A stretch of 64,000 nt of DNA from Roseibium aggregatum (GCF_017309185.1 NZ_JAEKJZ010000001.1:930001-994000), one strand, 5' to 3'. Counted from the first letter of the stretch, positions 1-9,388 are shown. Numbers and translations: made by a program. Notes: generated by a model not told the origin, from the sequence alone.

Positions 1-311
1 GGGTCATCCGGGCGCTCATGCAGCAGCCCGAGATCCTGCTCGCCGACGAACCGACGGCCTCGCTCGACCCCAAGACCTCGGAGCAGATCATGACCCTCTT
101 GCGTGACCTCGCGAGGGAACTGAAGCTGCCGGTCATCATCAACATCCACAACGTCAACGAAGCCCGGCAGTTCAGCGACAGGATCGTCGGCATGCGGTAC
201 GGCCGGATCATTTTCGATGATCTGCCCGCCGCGCTGACCGACGATGCCATGCATGAAATCTATTCCGGGATTCCCCACGCGGATCGGCAGGTCGAAGGTG
301 AGGCGGCATGA
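1..311 (+). CDS. phnC: Phosphonate ABC transporter ATP-binding protein, PhnC family (3' part only)
   Basis: The coding frame is already open at base 3 and runs to the TGA at 309-311, so only the C-terminal ~100 residues are present. The visible part starts just before Walker B (ILLADEPTASLDP), followed by the D-loop and the switch histidine in INIHNVNEA, as in PhnC-type nucleotide-binding subunits. It overlaps the next permease by ATGA, and two PhnE-type permeases follow, which is the usual phnCDE(E) layout. It should power uptake of phosphonates or a related oxyanion across the inner membrane. The substrate-binding protein PhnD is not in the window and would be upstream. The substrate cannot be read from this fragment. 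Confidence 0.9.
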   Translation, partial: VIRALMQQPEILLADEPTASLDPKTSEQIMTLLRDLARELKLPVIINIHNVNEARQFSDRIVGMRYGRIIFDDLPAALTDDAMHEIYSGIPHADRQVEGEAA

Positions 312-1102
312 CGACGGCAACCGACCACTGGCGCAAACCGCCGTTCATCGCCAATCCGGTTCTGCGCTACGGCCTTTATGCGGCCGTGCTGGTCTACATC
401 GTCGTCACCCTGTCGACACTGCCCATCGACTGGGCTCGCGTCTCGCAGGGCCTGACGCGGGCCGGACGGATCTTCGGAGGTGCGTTTCCGCCGAGCTTCG
501 AGCGCAGCGGACTCCTTATCGACGGCTTCATGGAAAGTCTGAAGATCGCAATTCTCGCGACCGTCGGCGGGGTTCTCCTCTCGGTTCCCATCGCCTTCAT
601 GGCGGCCAGGAACATCGCGGCGTTGCCGGTCTACTACCTGGGACGGGCCATTATCGTGGTTGCGCGCAGCTTCCATCCGGTCATCGTCGCGATCATCTTC
701 GTCAAGGCCGTGGGCTTCGGTCCGTTCGCGGGCATCCTGACGCTTGTCGTCTATTCCATCGGCTTTGTCGCCAAGCTTCTCGCCGAGCGGATAGAGGAGA
801 TCGATCCGGGCCCGGTGGAAGCCATGAAGGCCGCCGGAGCATCCTTTCTGCCGACGCTGTTCTACGCGGTCTTCCCACAGATCATGCAGCGTCAGATCGG
901 GCTCAGCATCTACCAGCTCGACAGCAACCTCAGGGCCTCCGCCGTGGTCGGCATCGTCGGGGCGGGCGGTATCGGGGCGACGCTGGCCAATGCCTTCGGA
1001 CGCTATGACTACGACTTCGCGCTTGCCATCACCATGGTGATCGTCGGCGTCATCCTGATCTCGGAAGCCGTCAGCGGCGCCATCAGAAAGCGGATCGCGT
1101 AA
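308..1102 (+). CDS. phnE: Phosphonate ABC transporter permease, PhnE family (first copy)
   Basis: A 264-residue inner-membrane permease with about six hydrophobic segments. The EAA-type cytoplasmic loop is visible around EEIDPGPVEAMKAAGASF, followed by a glycine-rich stretch (GIVGAGGIGATLANAF) characteristic of PhnE. It starts on the ATG that overlaps the phnC stop by four bases and its own stop overlaps the second permease by one base, so translation is probably coupled. The two permeases most likely form a heterodimeric channel. Confidence 0.93.
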   Translation: MTTATDHWRKPPFIANPVLRYGLYAAVLVYIVVTLSTLPIDWARVSQGLTRAGRIFGGAFPPSFERSGLLIDGFMESLKIAILATVGGVLLSVPIAFMAARNIAALPVYYLGRAIIVVARSFHPVIVAIIFVKAVGFGPFAGILTLVVYSIGFVAKLLAERIEEIDPGPVEAMKAAGASFLPTLFYAVFPQIMQRQIGLSIYQLDSNLRASAVVGIVGAGGIGATLANAFGRYDYDFALAITMVIVGVILISEAVSGAIRKRIA

Positions 1103-1899
1103 TGGAACAGGCTTGTCTGCAAGAGTGGTCGCGGTATACGCCGCAGCAGCGGTTCACGCGCTACGCCTGGTTCGCCCTGGCCGCGCTGGTCGTATCCTGG
1201 GCTCTTGGAAGCGTCGACATCATCTGGGCCTGGGTGTGGGACGCACCTGCCCAGATGGGGGATCTCTTCAGGCGCATGGTGCCTCCCGATCCGACGCACC
1301 TCGGAGCGATTCTGGAAGCGCTCTGGGATACGGTGAACCTTGCGACCATCGCAACGGCGCTTGCCGTGGTTCTTGCCCTTCCGGTCGCCTATATCGCGGC
1401 CCAGAACACGACGCCCAACGCCGTCACGCTCTGGATTGGCAGGTTCATCCTGGTGTCGTCCCGTTCGGTGAACACCATCATCTGGGCGCTTCTGTTTGTC
1501 GCGATCTTCGGTCCCGGGATCGTGGCCGGAATCGTGGCGATCATGTTCCGTTCGATCGGTTTCCTCGGCAAACTGCTGGGCGAGGCGATCGAGGAGATCG
1601 ATCCGAAGCCGGTGGAGGCGCTGCAAGCCTGCGGCGCGTCCCACTTCAAGGTCGTACTCTATGCCATTGTGCCCCAGGTGATGCCGACGTTCTTTGCCGT
1701 CAGCATCCTGCGCTGGGACATCAATCTGCGGGAGTCCACCGTGCTTGGCCTCGTCGGAGCGGGAGGCATCGGTGTCATACTTCAGGGAGCGATCGACACC
1801 TTCAACTGGCAGGAAGTGTCGATGGTTCTGCTCGCGATTATCGCGCTTGTCGTTGTTGGAGAAGTCGTCTCGTCCTACTTGAGACGCAGGATACTTTAG
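1102..1899 (+). CDS. phnE: Phosphonate ABC transporter permease, PhnE family (second copy)
   Basis: A 265-residue PhnE paralogue with the same architecture as the preceding gene: EEIDPKPVEALQACGASHF coupling loop and GLVGAGGIGVILQGAI near the C-terminus. The ATG shares its A with the last base of the upstream TAA stop. Paired PhnE subunits are common in alphaproteobacterial phn importers. It is the last gene of the operon, since a rho-independent terminator follows within 50 bases. Confidence 0.93.
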   Translation: MEQACLQEWSRYTPQQRFTRYAWFALAALVVSWALGSVDIIWAWVWDAPAQMGDLFRRMVPPDPTHLGAILEALWDTVNLATIATALAVVLALPVAYIAAQNTTPNAVTLWIGRFILVSSRSVNTIIWALLFVAIFGPGIVAGIVAIMFRSIGFLGKLLGEAIEEIDPKPVEALQACGASHFKVVLYAIVPQVMPTFFAVSILRWDINLRESTVLGLVGAGGIGVILQGAIDTFNWQEVSMVLLAIIALVVVGEVVSSYLRRRIL

Positions 1900-1944
1900 C
1901 CGAACGGGTAGACGGCAGCAGTTGCCGGGTCATTGCAGGCGGCA

Positions 1945-1976
1945 GACGGCGGGATCGGATCCCGCCGTCGCTTTTT
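1945..1976 (+). terminator. Rho-independent terminator of the phn operon
   Basis: A 12-base arm (1945-1956) is perfectly complementary to 1958-1969 and is followed by CG and a run of five T residues (1972-1976). It lies 46 bases after the second phnE stop and before the DMT gene. Confidence 0.85.
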
Positions 1977-2196
1977 CGAGGGCCCGTGCAATATAAACTC
2001 GGGAAATCGGTCTGACAGCGCGGCGTCATCTTGCACTTTTGATCTGTTCAGCGATGATCGGTGCGGCCACGGCGACAGATTTCGATCCGCCGCCGTTGCC
2101 CGGAAAACAGGTCTCTCCGGCCTGTCCGGTTCTTTCACGTTCCCGCCCGTGCGGTTGCGGGGACGACGACCACTAGATCACACGAAGGCAGCGCCG

Positions 2197-3117
2197 ATGT
2201 CCGCAACACTCAAGGGATTTGCCGCCGCCCTGTTCGCCTTTGCCTTCTTTTCCTCTCACGATGCCATCATCAAGGCGCTCGGCGGTACCTATTCCGTCTT
2301 CCAGATCATCTTCTTTTCGATGCTGTTCGCCTTCGTGCCGATGTCGACGATGATGCTGGCCGACAAGGCGATCGACAATTTCCGTCCCCGCCATCCGTGG
2401 CTGGTTCTGCTGCGTTCGGCGCTGACGATCAGTTCCATGTCCTGCGCATTTTATGCTTTTACCGTCCTGCCCCTGGCCGAGGTCTACGCATTGCTGTTCG
2501 CGACGCCGCTCCTGGTGACGGCCCTCTCGGTGCCGCTTCTCGGGGAGACCGTGAGGATGCAACGCTGGGCCGCGGTCTTCGTCGGCCTGGTCGGCGTGCT
2601 GATCGTGTTGCGCCCCGGCGTTTCGGCCCTGACACTTGGTCACGTCTCCGCCCTGGTCGCGTCCTGCTCCAGCGCCCTTGCCTCCATCCTGGTGCGCAAG
2701 CTCGGCGGCAAGGAGCGTCCCGCGGTCCTGATCCTCTATCCGCTTCTTTTGTCGATGCTGGTGATGTCGATGACGCTTCCGGTGGCCTATGTCCCCGTGG
2801 CGCTCTCAGATCTCGGCCTGATGGCGGTTGTCGGGTTTCTCTCCGTGATGGCGCAGTATAGCACGATCGTTGCCTATCGTTCGGCTCCGGCGGCTCTCAT
2901 CGCGCCGATGCAATACAGCCAGATCCTTTGGGCGACGTTTTTCGGAGCGATGTTTTTCAACGAGACGCCGGATCTCTACGTGGCAATCGGTTCCGCCATC
3001 ATCATCCTGTCGGGTCTCTTCGTCGTCTGGCGCGAAAGCCAGAAGAATGTCTCGGACATGACCCCCGTGCTCAAGACCGCCAATCCGCGTGTCGATACCG
3101 GCCCGCAGCCGAAATAA
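2197..3117 (+). CDS. DMT superfamily (EamA-type) transporter
   Basis: A 306-residue protein with about ten hydrophobic helices in two EamA-like halves, starting MSATLKGFAAALFAFAFFSS. Loops typical of the family include VLPLAEVYALLFATPLLV after helix 4 and PLLGETV. The frame stays open further upstream, but the terminator of the phn operon lies there and only the ATG at 2197 gives a normal protein start. Members export amino acids, nucleobases or other small metabolites; the substrate is not predictable. The 3' end is 11 bases from that of the convergent ABC exporter operon. Confidence 0.85.
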   Translation: MSATLKGFAAALFAFAFFSSHDAIIKALGGTYSVFQIIFFSMLFAFVPMSTMMLADKAIDNFRPRHPWLVLLRSALTISSMSCAFYAFTVLPLAEVYALLFATPLLVTALSVPLLGETVRMQRWAAVFVGLVGVLIVLRPGVSALTLGHVSALVASCSSALASILVRKLGGKERPAVLILYPLLLSMLVMSMTLPVAYVPVALSDLGLMAVVGFLSVMAQYSTIVAYRSAPAALIAPMQYSQILWATFFGAMFFNETPDLYVAIGSAIIILSGLFVVWRESQKNVSDMTPVLKTANPRVDTGPQPK

Positions 3118-3128
3118 CCGAGCCCCGG

Positions 3129-4277
3129 TCAGTCCAGCCGTTTTTTGAAGCGGAAGGCCGCGGCGATCAGGCCGAGAACGAAGAAACCGCACATCCACAA
3201 GACGTCCCGGTAGAGGTCGGCAAGTCCTGCGTCCCGCAGAACGAAACCGCGGATCATGCGCATGAAATGGGTCGCCGGAAACGCCTCCGCGACATATTGC
3301 GCGATCACCGGCATACCCTCGTAGGGAAACATGAAGCCGGACAGCAGAATGGACGGCAGCAGGACGAAAATCGTCATCTGCGTCGCCTGAAGCTGGCTCT
3401 GGGCGATGGTCGACAGCACCAGGCCGAGGGACAGGCTCGCGCCGATGAAGAGCAGCGTGCCGAAAAACAGATCGAGAAGCTTGTCGCCGAAGGGGACTTT
3501 GAACAGGAGATGTCCAAGCCCGAGAATGATGGCGGTCTGGACCAGTCCGATGAAGATATAGGGGATGATCTTGCCGATCATCAGCTCGATCGGCCTGACC
3601 GGCGTGTTGATCAGCATTTCCATGTTGCCCCGCTCGCGTTCGCGCACGATCGCCGAGGAGGTGAACATGATCATGGTCATGGACAGGATGATGCCGACAA
3701 GACCGGGCACGATATTGATCGCGGTGCGCTGCTCCGGATTGAAGAACAGGGCGACCTCGAAGGTTGGCGTGGACCGGTTCGGGGCCTGGCGGAACAACTC
3801 GTCAAGCGGCATGTTGCGCAAGGCCTTGATGGACCCCGCGATCATGGTATCCGAACCGTCGACGATCCATTGCGCCACGGGCCGGCTGGTCTCCTCGTCC
3901 GTGGACGCGGGCGTCCCGAGCCCAAGGGCAGGGGAGCGGGCGACGCGGCTTGCCAGATCGCCCGGCAGAACGAAGGCGGCGCGGACCCGCGCCGACTTGA
4001 TGGCCGCCTCGGCTTCCGGAACGGTGGCGTACCGTTCCGTGACTTTGACGACCCGCGTCGCCTCGACCATCTGAATAAGAACCCGGCTGATCCCCGTCTG
4101 GCTCTGGTCGACCACCGCGACGGGGATGTCGCGGACATTGGTGTTGATGGCGTAGCCGAACAGGATCAGCTGGATCAGCGGGATCATGATCGCCATGCCG
4201 AAGGTCATGCGGTCCCGTCGCAATTGGGCCATTTCCTTGAAGAAGATGGCGGAGGTGCGGTTTATCCCCGGGATCAT
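3129..4277 (-). CDS. ABC-2 type transporter permease (YhhJ/YbhR family)
   Basis: A 382-residue membrane protein. The layout is one N-terminal helix (about 20-45), a large periplasmic domain (about 45-180) and five C-terminal helices. This is the ABC-2 membrane fold with extended extracellular domain found in drug exporters of the YbhFSR or YhiI-RbbA-YhhJ type. It is the last gene of a three-gene minus-strand operon and overlaps the ATPase gene by four bases. It probably forms a homodimeric channel with that ATPase, coupled to the HlyD-like lipoprotein. The exported compound is unknown. Confidence 0.88.
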   Translation of the reverse strand: MIPGINRTSAIFFKEMAQLRRDRMTFGMAIMIPLIQLILFGYAINTNVRDIPVAVVDQSQTGISRVLIQMVEATRVVKVTERYATVPEAEAAIKSARVRAAFVLPGDLASRVARSPALGLGTPASTDEETSRPVAQWIVDGSDTMIAGSIKALRNMPLDELFRQAPNRSTPTFEVALFFNPEQRTAINIVPGLVGIILSMTMIMFTSSAIVRERERGNMEMLINTPVRPIELMIGKIIPYIFIGLVQTAIILGLGHLLFKVPFGDKLLDLFFGTLLFIGASLSLGLVLSTIAQSQLQATQMTIFVLLPSILLSGFMFPYEGMPVIAQYVAEAFPATHFMRMIRGFVLRDAGLADLYRDVLWMCGFFVLGLIAAAFRFKKRLD

Positions 4278-5212
4278 TGCCGGCCGTCTCCTGTCGCCGT
4301 GACGAAGACGTCTTCCAGATTGGGACGGACCTGCTCGATGAGCGCCGCGCCTTCGGTTTCCGGGGCGGCCTTGAGGAACCCCACGGGATCGGCGATTTCC
4401 TCCTTGACGAGCACGCGCAATCGGGCGCCGAGCTGGGCTGCGGAGACAATCTCCTTCCTGTCCAGGAGCCGGCGGCGGATGTCGCGCAGGTTCAGCCCCT
4501 CGATTTCCGCCACATTTGCCCCCATCGCCGCCATCAGGTCCTTGGGTGCGCCGTCGGCGCGCTTCTTACCCGCTTCCATGATCGCGATCTTGTGGCAGCG
4601 TTCCGCCTCGTCCATGAAATGGGTGGTGACCACGATGGACGTGCCGCCGTCGACAAGGTCGAACAGCTGTTCCCAGAAATTACGGCGCGATTCCGGGTCG
4701 ACCGCGGAGGTCGGCTCGTCCAGAAACAGGAGCTGCGGTTCGTGAAGGACCGCTGTGGCGAGCGCCAGGCGTTGCCGCTGACCACCGCTCATCTTGCCCG
4801 CGAAACGGTGTTTCAAGGCGGTCAGGTCGTAGCGTTCGAGCACTTCCGAAACGCGCCGGCTGCGCGTCTTGCCGGGCAGGCCATAGATTTTCGCCATGAA
4901 GTTCAGGTTTTCCAGAACCGTCAGGTCGCCATAAAGCGAGAAGGTCTGGGTCATGTAGCCGATCCTGTATTTCAAGGTTTCGGCGTCCCTGGGCACCTGG
5001 AGACCGAGAACCTCCGCTTGTCCTTCCGTGGGAGTCAGAAGGCCGGTCAGCATGCGTATCGCTGTGGTCTTGCCGCTGCCGTTGGGGCCCAGGAAGCCGT
5101 AGATCGTGCCGCGTTCGATGGTCAGGTCCAGACCGTCGACGGCCGCGAAATCCTTGAACCGTTTCACCAGTCCGCTGGCTTTAACGACGACTTCCGGCGC
5201 TTCGCCGCTCAC
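4274..5212 (-). CDS. ABC transporter ATP-binding protein (YbhF-like drug exporter ATPase)
   Basis: A 312-residue nucleotide-binding protein starting on GTG. Walker A is GPNGSGKTT (about residues 42-50), the signature is MSGGQRQRLALA and Walker B is LLFLDEPTSAVD, followed by a switch His in VVTTHFMDEAE. The C-terminal ~80 residues form the extra domain typical of ABC-2 exporters. GTGA overlaps the HlyD stop and ATGA links it to the permease, so all three are cotranslated. Role: energising export by the membrane partner encoded next. Confidence 0.92.
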   Translation of the reverse strand: MSGEAPEVVVKASGLVKRFKDFAAVDGLDLTIERGTIYGFLGPNGSGKTTAIRMLTGLLTPTEGQAEVLGLQVPRDAETLKYRIGYMTQTFSLYGDLTVLENLNFMAKIYGLPGKTRSRRVSEVLERYDLTALKHRFAGKMSGGQRQRLALATAVLHEPQLLFLDEPTSAVDPESRRNFWEQLFDLVDGGTSIVVTTHFMDEAERCHKIAIMEAGKKRADGAPKDLMAAMGANVAEIEGLNLRDIRRRLLDRKEIVSAAQLGARLRVLVKEEIADPVGFLKAAPETEGAALIEQVRPNLEDVFVTATGDGRQ

Positions 5213-6165
5213 GGCAGAAGCACCTGCGCCGGCACCCCGTTGGGCAGGTCGGAGGCGCTGTCGGGAAGCTGGACCTCGGCCACATACATGAGCCGGGACC
5301 GGTCGGTCTGGTTGAGTGCGTAATAGGGCGTGAAGGAGGGCTCGGAACTGATCCAGCGCACCGTCCCCTCGATCGGATCGGCCAGTCCGTCGATCCTGAC
5401 CTCGAGCCTGTCGCCTTCCTTGACCCTGACCCTGTAGGGCTCGGGCACATAGACGCGGGCATAGGGCGCATCGCCGGCCAGCATGATGGCGACGGGGCTG
5501 CCGACCGATACCCGCTCGCCGAGGTTCCAGGGCAGGTTGTCGAGCACGCCGTCGCGCGACGCGGTAATCGTCAGATCGGAGAGAATTTTCTCCTGGCTCT
5601 CCAGACTGGCTTTCGCCGCGGCCAGTTCGGCTTTTGCGATCTCCAGATCTTCCGGTCTGGTGCCGGTGACCAGCTCCTTCAACTGCTGTTCGGCGCTTTT
5701 CAGGGAGGCGTCCTTCGCATCGCGGGCGGCTCTTGCGCTGTCAAGCTGGGCCTGGCTTGTCGTGCCGCGTCCCGTCAGGTCGCTGTAACGCGTGAATGTG
5801 GCTTCGGCTTCCGCAAGTTCGGCCTTCGCGCCGGCGACGTTCGCCCGGGCCGTGGCGATTTCTTCCTCGCGCGCGCCGTTTTCGAGTTTCAACAGATTGG
5901 CCTGGGCTTTCTGCACTTCCGCGCGGGCCTGGTTGACCACGGCCTGTTGCTCGGCCGGGTCGAGCCGCGCCAGGACGGTACCTTTTTCGACGAAGGTGCC
6001 CTGCGGCACGGGCAGGTCGATCAGGACCTCCGCCGCCGTGGCGGACAGGGCGACCCGGTCGCGTTCGAGCGATCCGAGAGCCACGCCGCCGGTCTCATCG
6101 AAACACGAAGCCAGCATCAGGCTGGCCGCTCCGATCCGCGCAGTCCGGAACAAGGTCGCAAGCAT
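5209..6165 (-). CDS. HlyD-family membrane fusion lipoprotein (YbhG/YhiI-like)
   Basis: A 318-residue periplasmic adaptor. The N-terminus MLATLFRTARIGAASLMLAS is followed by Cys, a lipobox, so it is probably a lipoprotein. A biotinyl-lipoyl-like half (VPQGTFVEKGTVLARLD), a long Ala/Glu-rich coiled-coil hairpin (about residues 75-185) and a beta-barrel region follow. The frame could begin at a TTG at 6177, but the ATG at 6165 has GGAGG at a good distance and gives a clean lipoprotein signal. It links the inner-membrane ABC exporter to an outer-membrane channel not present here. Confidence 0.88.
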   Translation of the reverse strand: MLATLFRTARIGAASLMLASCFDETGGVALGSLERDRVALSATAAEVLIDLPVPQGTFVEKGTVLARLDPAEQQAVVNQARAEVQKAQANLLKLENGAREEEIATARANVAGAKAELAEAEATFTRYSDLTGRGTTSQAQLDSARAARDAKDASLKSAEQQLKELVTGTRPEDLEIAKAELAAAKASLESQEKILSDLTITASRDGVLDNLPWNLGERVSVGSPVAIMLAGDAPYARVYVPEPYRVRVKEGDRLEVRIDGLADPIEGTVRWISSEPSFTPYYALNQTDRSRLMYVAEVQLPDSASDLPNGVPAQVLLP

Positions 6166-6302
6166 CGGGTCCTCCAACGGGAAAAGAATCGCGCAGGCTC
6201 AACCAGCCAAGCATAGCCTAGCGCGCCCTGGACGGGAGGACTATATCGAATGAAGAATCCGTGCCGGGATCAGCCCGGTCAACCTGGTTGAAGGCCGCTG
6301 TC

Positions 6303-7007
6303 TCAGCTTGCCCGCTTGAAGATGTTGTACCACTTCTTCTTCGGCACGGCGATTGCTCGCTCCAGGATTTCGGCGGCGTAAAGCGAAGCGTTTTCCTTCG
6401 CCTTGCCGACACCGGAGACAATCGCCGGATCGAGATCCGACAGGCCGCCGCCGAATTCGAACAGATCGCGGAACGCGGCACGTTCGACGATCGGGGTCAT
6501 CAGGACGTCGATGTTCTGTGCCGCGAGGAAGTCCTGCACGGCTTTCATGGCGCGTGTCGTCACCGCGGCGTTCGTCCGGGTCAGAACCACGCAGTGGCGG
6601 ATGTCCTGGCGGACGATCTTTTCCAGTTTCCGGATCAGGGTCAGGATCTTCGCGCCGCCGCGCGCGTCCATTGAAGAGCCCTGGATCGGCACGACCACAA
6701 GGTCGGAGACCGACAGCGCATTGGCAACGATCAGGTTTTCCGTTCCTTCCAGGTCGACGATCACGAAGTCGGATTGTTCAGAGGCGAAGGTGATCTGCTC
6801 GGTGATGGAGGCCGGAGAGATTTCGCTGACCACGGAGATGCCCGGGCAGTGCCGCGGCAGTTCATGCCATTTCGATATCCATTTCTGCGGGTCCGCGTCG
6901 AAGATGGTCACGCGTTTGCCTCTTGCGGCGACTTCTGTCGCCAGCAGCAGGGCGGCGGTGGTTTTGCCGGCGCCACCTTTGGCGTTCGCGAAGGAAATGA
7001 CTGGCAT
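6303..7007 (-). CDS. ParA/MinD-like P-loop ATPase, orphan
   Basis: A 234-residue ATPase with the deviant Walker A of the ParA family, KGGAGKTT at residues 10-17, the A-prime motif FDADPQKWI and a switch region FVIVDLEGTENL. AGGAGA lies seven bases before the ATG. No parB-like gene or parS-like repeat is adjacent, so this is not an evident chromosome or plasmid partition pair. Such solo ParA proteins often position protein complexes. The next gene downstream on the same strand is the HlyD-like lipoprotein, 137 bases away, with no obvious functional link. Confidence 0.85.
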   Translation of the reverse strand: MPVISFANAKGGAGKTTAALLLATEVAARGKRVTIFDADPQKWISKWHELPRHCPGISVVSEISPASITEQITFASEQSDFVIVDLEGTENLIVANALSVSDLVVVPIQGSSMDARGGAKILTLIRKLEKIVRQDIRHCVVLTRTNAAVTTRAMKAVQDFLAAQNIDVLMTPIVERAAFRDLFEFGGGLSDLDPAIVSGVGKAKENASLYAAEILERAIAVPKKKWYNIFKRAS

Positions 7008-7387
7008 GTGGGTTCTCCTGAACTGCCGTGCATTGTCTTTAAGACTGGGCCCTTTCGCGCGCCCATCTTGCCGTCAGTGTTGGAGTTTATGGTTACCAAA
7101 ATCTTAAATTTCGCAAATCGGGAGACCGATATTCAGAATTGCACAGGAGCGGGGAGTGTTACGCTTCTTCTGGCTGCGTATAATTGCCAATGACGGTGGT
7201 GAATAGTTGTCTAGAATTACCTATCGTCAAGTTGAGCGTCGGGTAAAACTTCTCGTTTAAGGCATGTGCACTCAGTACTGCTTGCCGAACCGCCGGGCGA
7301 AGATGAACTTTTGAACGGCTGCCCGATTGCAAGGGCTCGGACCGCCGCGTAGGGTGGTGCCGGATTTGCTTCTATAAAGGGCGCATC
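7008..7387. other. Intergenic region between divergent parA-like and hydrolase genes
   Basis: About 380 bases holding the promoters of two divergent genes. It contains the parA ribosome-binding site at its left end and a possible -10 (TATAAA near 7373) before the hydrolase. I see no small gene, repeat or RNA in it. Confidence 0.5.
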
Positions 7388-8287
7388 ATGCTTCACCGGA
7401 ATTCTGCTTTCCACCCGGTCCGGGTCATTCTCCTGGGGATCGCTGTCGCTTTCGGAGCGGCGGCCGGACCGGCTCAGGCCGAAGCGTTGAAACCCTACAA
7501 GGATCGCCTGTTCCGCTACAAGAAGGTGACGGAGACGCTCTATGACGGCGATTTCCTCGTCGTGGAATACTCCAAGCAAAGGGATCTTCGCGACCGGGAC
7601 GAAGTCGACGAACGCCGGGTCTACGGGAATTACGTGTCCTACCGGCCGAAGCGCAGCCGAGGCGGCGGCGACCTCAAGGCCAACGGCCGCACGGTCGAAT
7701 ACATGGGAACAGGCAAGTGGAAAGGCGGGGCCAAGGCGATCGTCATCTATATTCACGGCCAGGGCGGCAACCGGTTCCAGGGCATGAACGATGTCTCCTT
7801 CGGCGGCAACTTCAACCGGGTGCAGAACCTGATGGTGCGCAACGGCGGCGCCTATCTCACCGTCGACATCAAGGATTTCGATGGAAGGGGCACGGCGGAC
7901 GTGGCCGCTCTGATCCAGTATCAGAAGCAGCTTTCCCCCGGCGCCAAGGTTGTGGTCGCCTGCGGCTCCATGGGGGGGATCATTTGCTGGAACCTTCTGA
8001 AGAACGCCAACTATTCCCGCCTCCTGAGCGGCATTCTTCTGCTCGGATCGCCCAAGGATCCGGGCTTCCTCTCCTCCGGCGCCCTGTCGCGCAATGTGCC
8101 GATCTACATGGGGCAGGGAACGCTGGACCGGGTCTACAACTGGGAAACCCAGGCGAATTTCTTCAAGCAGATCAAATCGGCCGCCCCCGGCTATCCGATC
8201 AAGTTCACCCTCTTCGATACCGGCACCCACGGCACGCCGATCCGCATGACCGACTGGCGGCTGGTGCTCAACTGGATGCTCGGGTGA
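7388..8287 (+). CDS. Secreted alpha/beta-hydrolase fold protein of unknown substrate
   Basis: A 299-residue protein with a signal peptide (charged start, hydrophobic core about 12-26, likely cleavage after AQA at about 31). Hydrolase-fold features are VIYIHGQGGN (oxyanion strand-turn), a nucleophile elbow CGSMGG with Ser194, and a late GTHGTP histidine. The overall length and motifs suggest an esterase or peptidase-like enzyme exported to the periplasm. I do not recognise a specific family and the substrate is unknown. It stands alone, convergent with the LysR gene downstream (8 bases apart). Confidence 0.75.
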   Translation: MLHRNSAFHPVRVILLGIAVAFGAAAGPAQAEALKPYKDRLFRYKKVTETLYDGDFLVVEYSKQRDLRDRDEVDERRVYGNYVSYRPKRSRGGGDLKANGRTVEYMGTGKWKGGAKAIVIYIHGQGGNRFQGMNDVSFGGNFNRVQNLMVRNGGAYLTVDIKDFDGRGTADVAALIQYQKQLSPGAKVVVACGSMGGIICWNLLKNANYSRLLSGILLLGSPKDPGFLSSGALSRNVPIYMGQGTLDRVYNWETQANFFKQIKSAAPGYPIKFTLFDTGTHGTPIRMTDWRLVLNWMLG

Positions 8288-8295
8288 CCTGAAAG

Positions 8296-9213
8296 TCAGT
8301 CCCGGCCTGGAATTTTCCCGGGCTCGCTGGAAAGCAGCCCCTCCGCGAGATGATCGAAGACCGTCCGGATACGCCGGCTGGTGTGCAGCTCCCGATGGGT
8401 GACCAGCCAGATCGGGAAGCGGATCGGCTCGACATCCGAGAAGGCCGGTTCGATGTCCGGGCTGCGGGCGGCGATCTCGTCGGCCATGATGCTGAGGCCG
8501 AACCCCCGGCGGACATACTCCCAGGCGACGATGCCGCTTGGTGAACTCAACCGGATGTTGGCCTCGCTCACATCCAGCCCGAAAGCGCGCAGGTAACCGA
8601 TCAGCTCCTCGTTGTTGTCGAAGCCGATGAAATCCAGATCCGGCGCGTCCTTGGCGGTGAGCGGTCTGTCGAACGTCCGCAGATAGGCGCTTGCGCCGAA
8701 TATCCGGGCGGGCGCTTCGCGCAGCTTGCGGGCAAAAAGGTCCGGATGGTCCGGTTCCACATGGCGGATCGCGATATCGGCCTCGCGCCGCCTGAGGTCG
8801 CTCAGGCTGTTGGTGCACAGGACCTTGATCTCGATCCCCGGCGCTTTTTCGCGAAGTGAGTTCAGGATGTCAGGCAGGACGTAGGCCGCCATCAGATCGG
8901 TCGCCGAGATCGTGACAAGCCCCTCGACCTGCTGAGATTGACCGGAAGCGGCAAGCGAGATCCGGCTTGCGGCTTCCCCCATGGCACGGACATGCTCGGC
9001 GAGCTCAACGCCGGCCCTCGTCAGGACCAGACTTTTTGAGACCCGCTCGAACAGGGTCACGCCCAGGGCTGCTTCCAGGGCGGCGACCTGTCGGCTGAGC
9101 GTCGGCTGAGTCAGGCCGAGCGCGCGCGCGGCCGCCGACAGGGAGCCTTCTTCCGCCGTGACCAGAAAGGCCCGGGCCTGGTTCCAGTCGAAGGTGATCG
9201 AATTCCAGTTCAT
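8296..9213 (-). CDS. LysR-family transcriptional regulator
   Basis: A 305-residue protein with an N-terminal winged helix (about residues 8-67: FLVTAEEGSLSAAARALGLTQPTLSRQVAALE) and a C-terminal effector-binding domain with two periplasmic-binding-like subdomains. It belongs to the GcvA/ArgP-like broad group. It is divergent from a methyltransferase gene 175 bases away, and an inverted repeat overlaps its own start codon, which suggests autoregulation. The effector is unknown. Confidence 0.9.
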   Translation of the reverse strand: MNWNSITFDWNQARAFLVTAEEGSLSAAARALGLTQPTLSRQVAALEAALGVTLFERVSKSLVLTRAGVELAEHVRAMGEAASRISLAASGQSQQVEGLVTISATDLMAAYVLPDILNSLREKAPGIEIKVLCTNSLSDLRRREADIAIRHVEPDHPDLFARKLREAPARIFGASAYLRTFDRPLTAKDAPDLDFIGFDNNEELIGYLRAFGLDVSEANIRLSSPSGIVAWEYVRRGFGLSIMADEIAARSPDIEPAFSDVEPIRFPIWLVTHRELHTSRRIRTVFDHLAEGLLSSEPGKIPGRD

Positions 9214-9232
9214 GCAAATTTGTATATTGCAT
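9212..9232. promoter_or_regulatory. Candidate LysR operator overlapping the regulator's start codon
   Basis: ATGCAA (9212-9217) and TTGCAT (9227-9232) form an inverted repeat with a nine-base spacer. It fits the T-N11-A layout of LysR boxes and covers the ATG of the LysR gene, with AT-rich promoter-like DNA beyond it. Confidence 0.4.
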
Positions 9233-9388
9233 AGGCGTATTTTGGCAATTTATATTCTTTTTTGTTGGGGTTATGAAGGCCAGAAAGACGGAACGGCGCC
9301 GGCGGCGCGGTTGCAAACGAACGGATTGGGGGACTTCGGGGGCGGTGAGCCCACCCGGGGTCCCGCTGCGGGAAGCGGAAAGAGCATC

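Noticed and set aside
2928-4745. A 605-codon plus-strand frame across the DMT 3' end and the ABC exporter
   Set aside because: It runs antisense to two well-supported ABC exporter genes and translates into low-complexity charged sequence.
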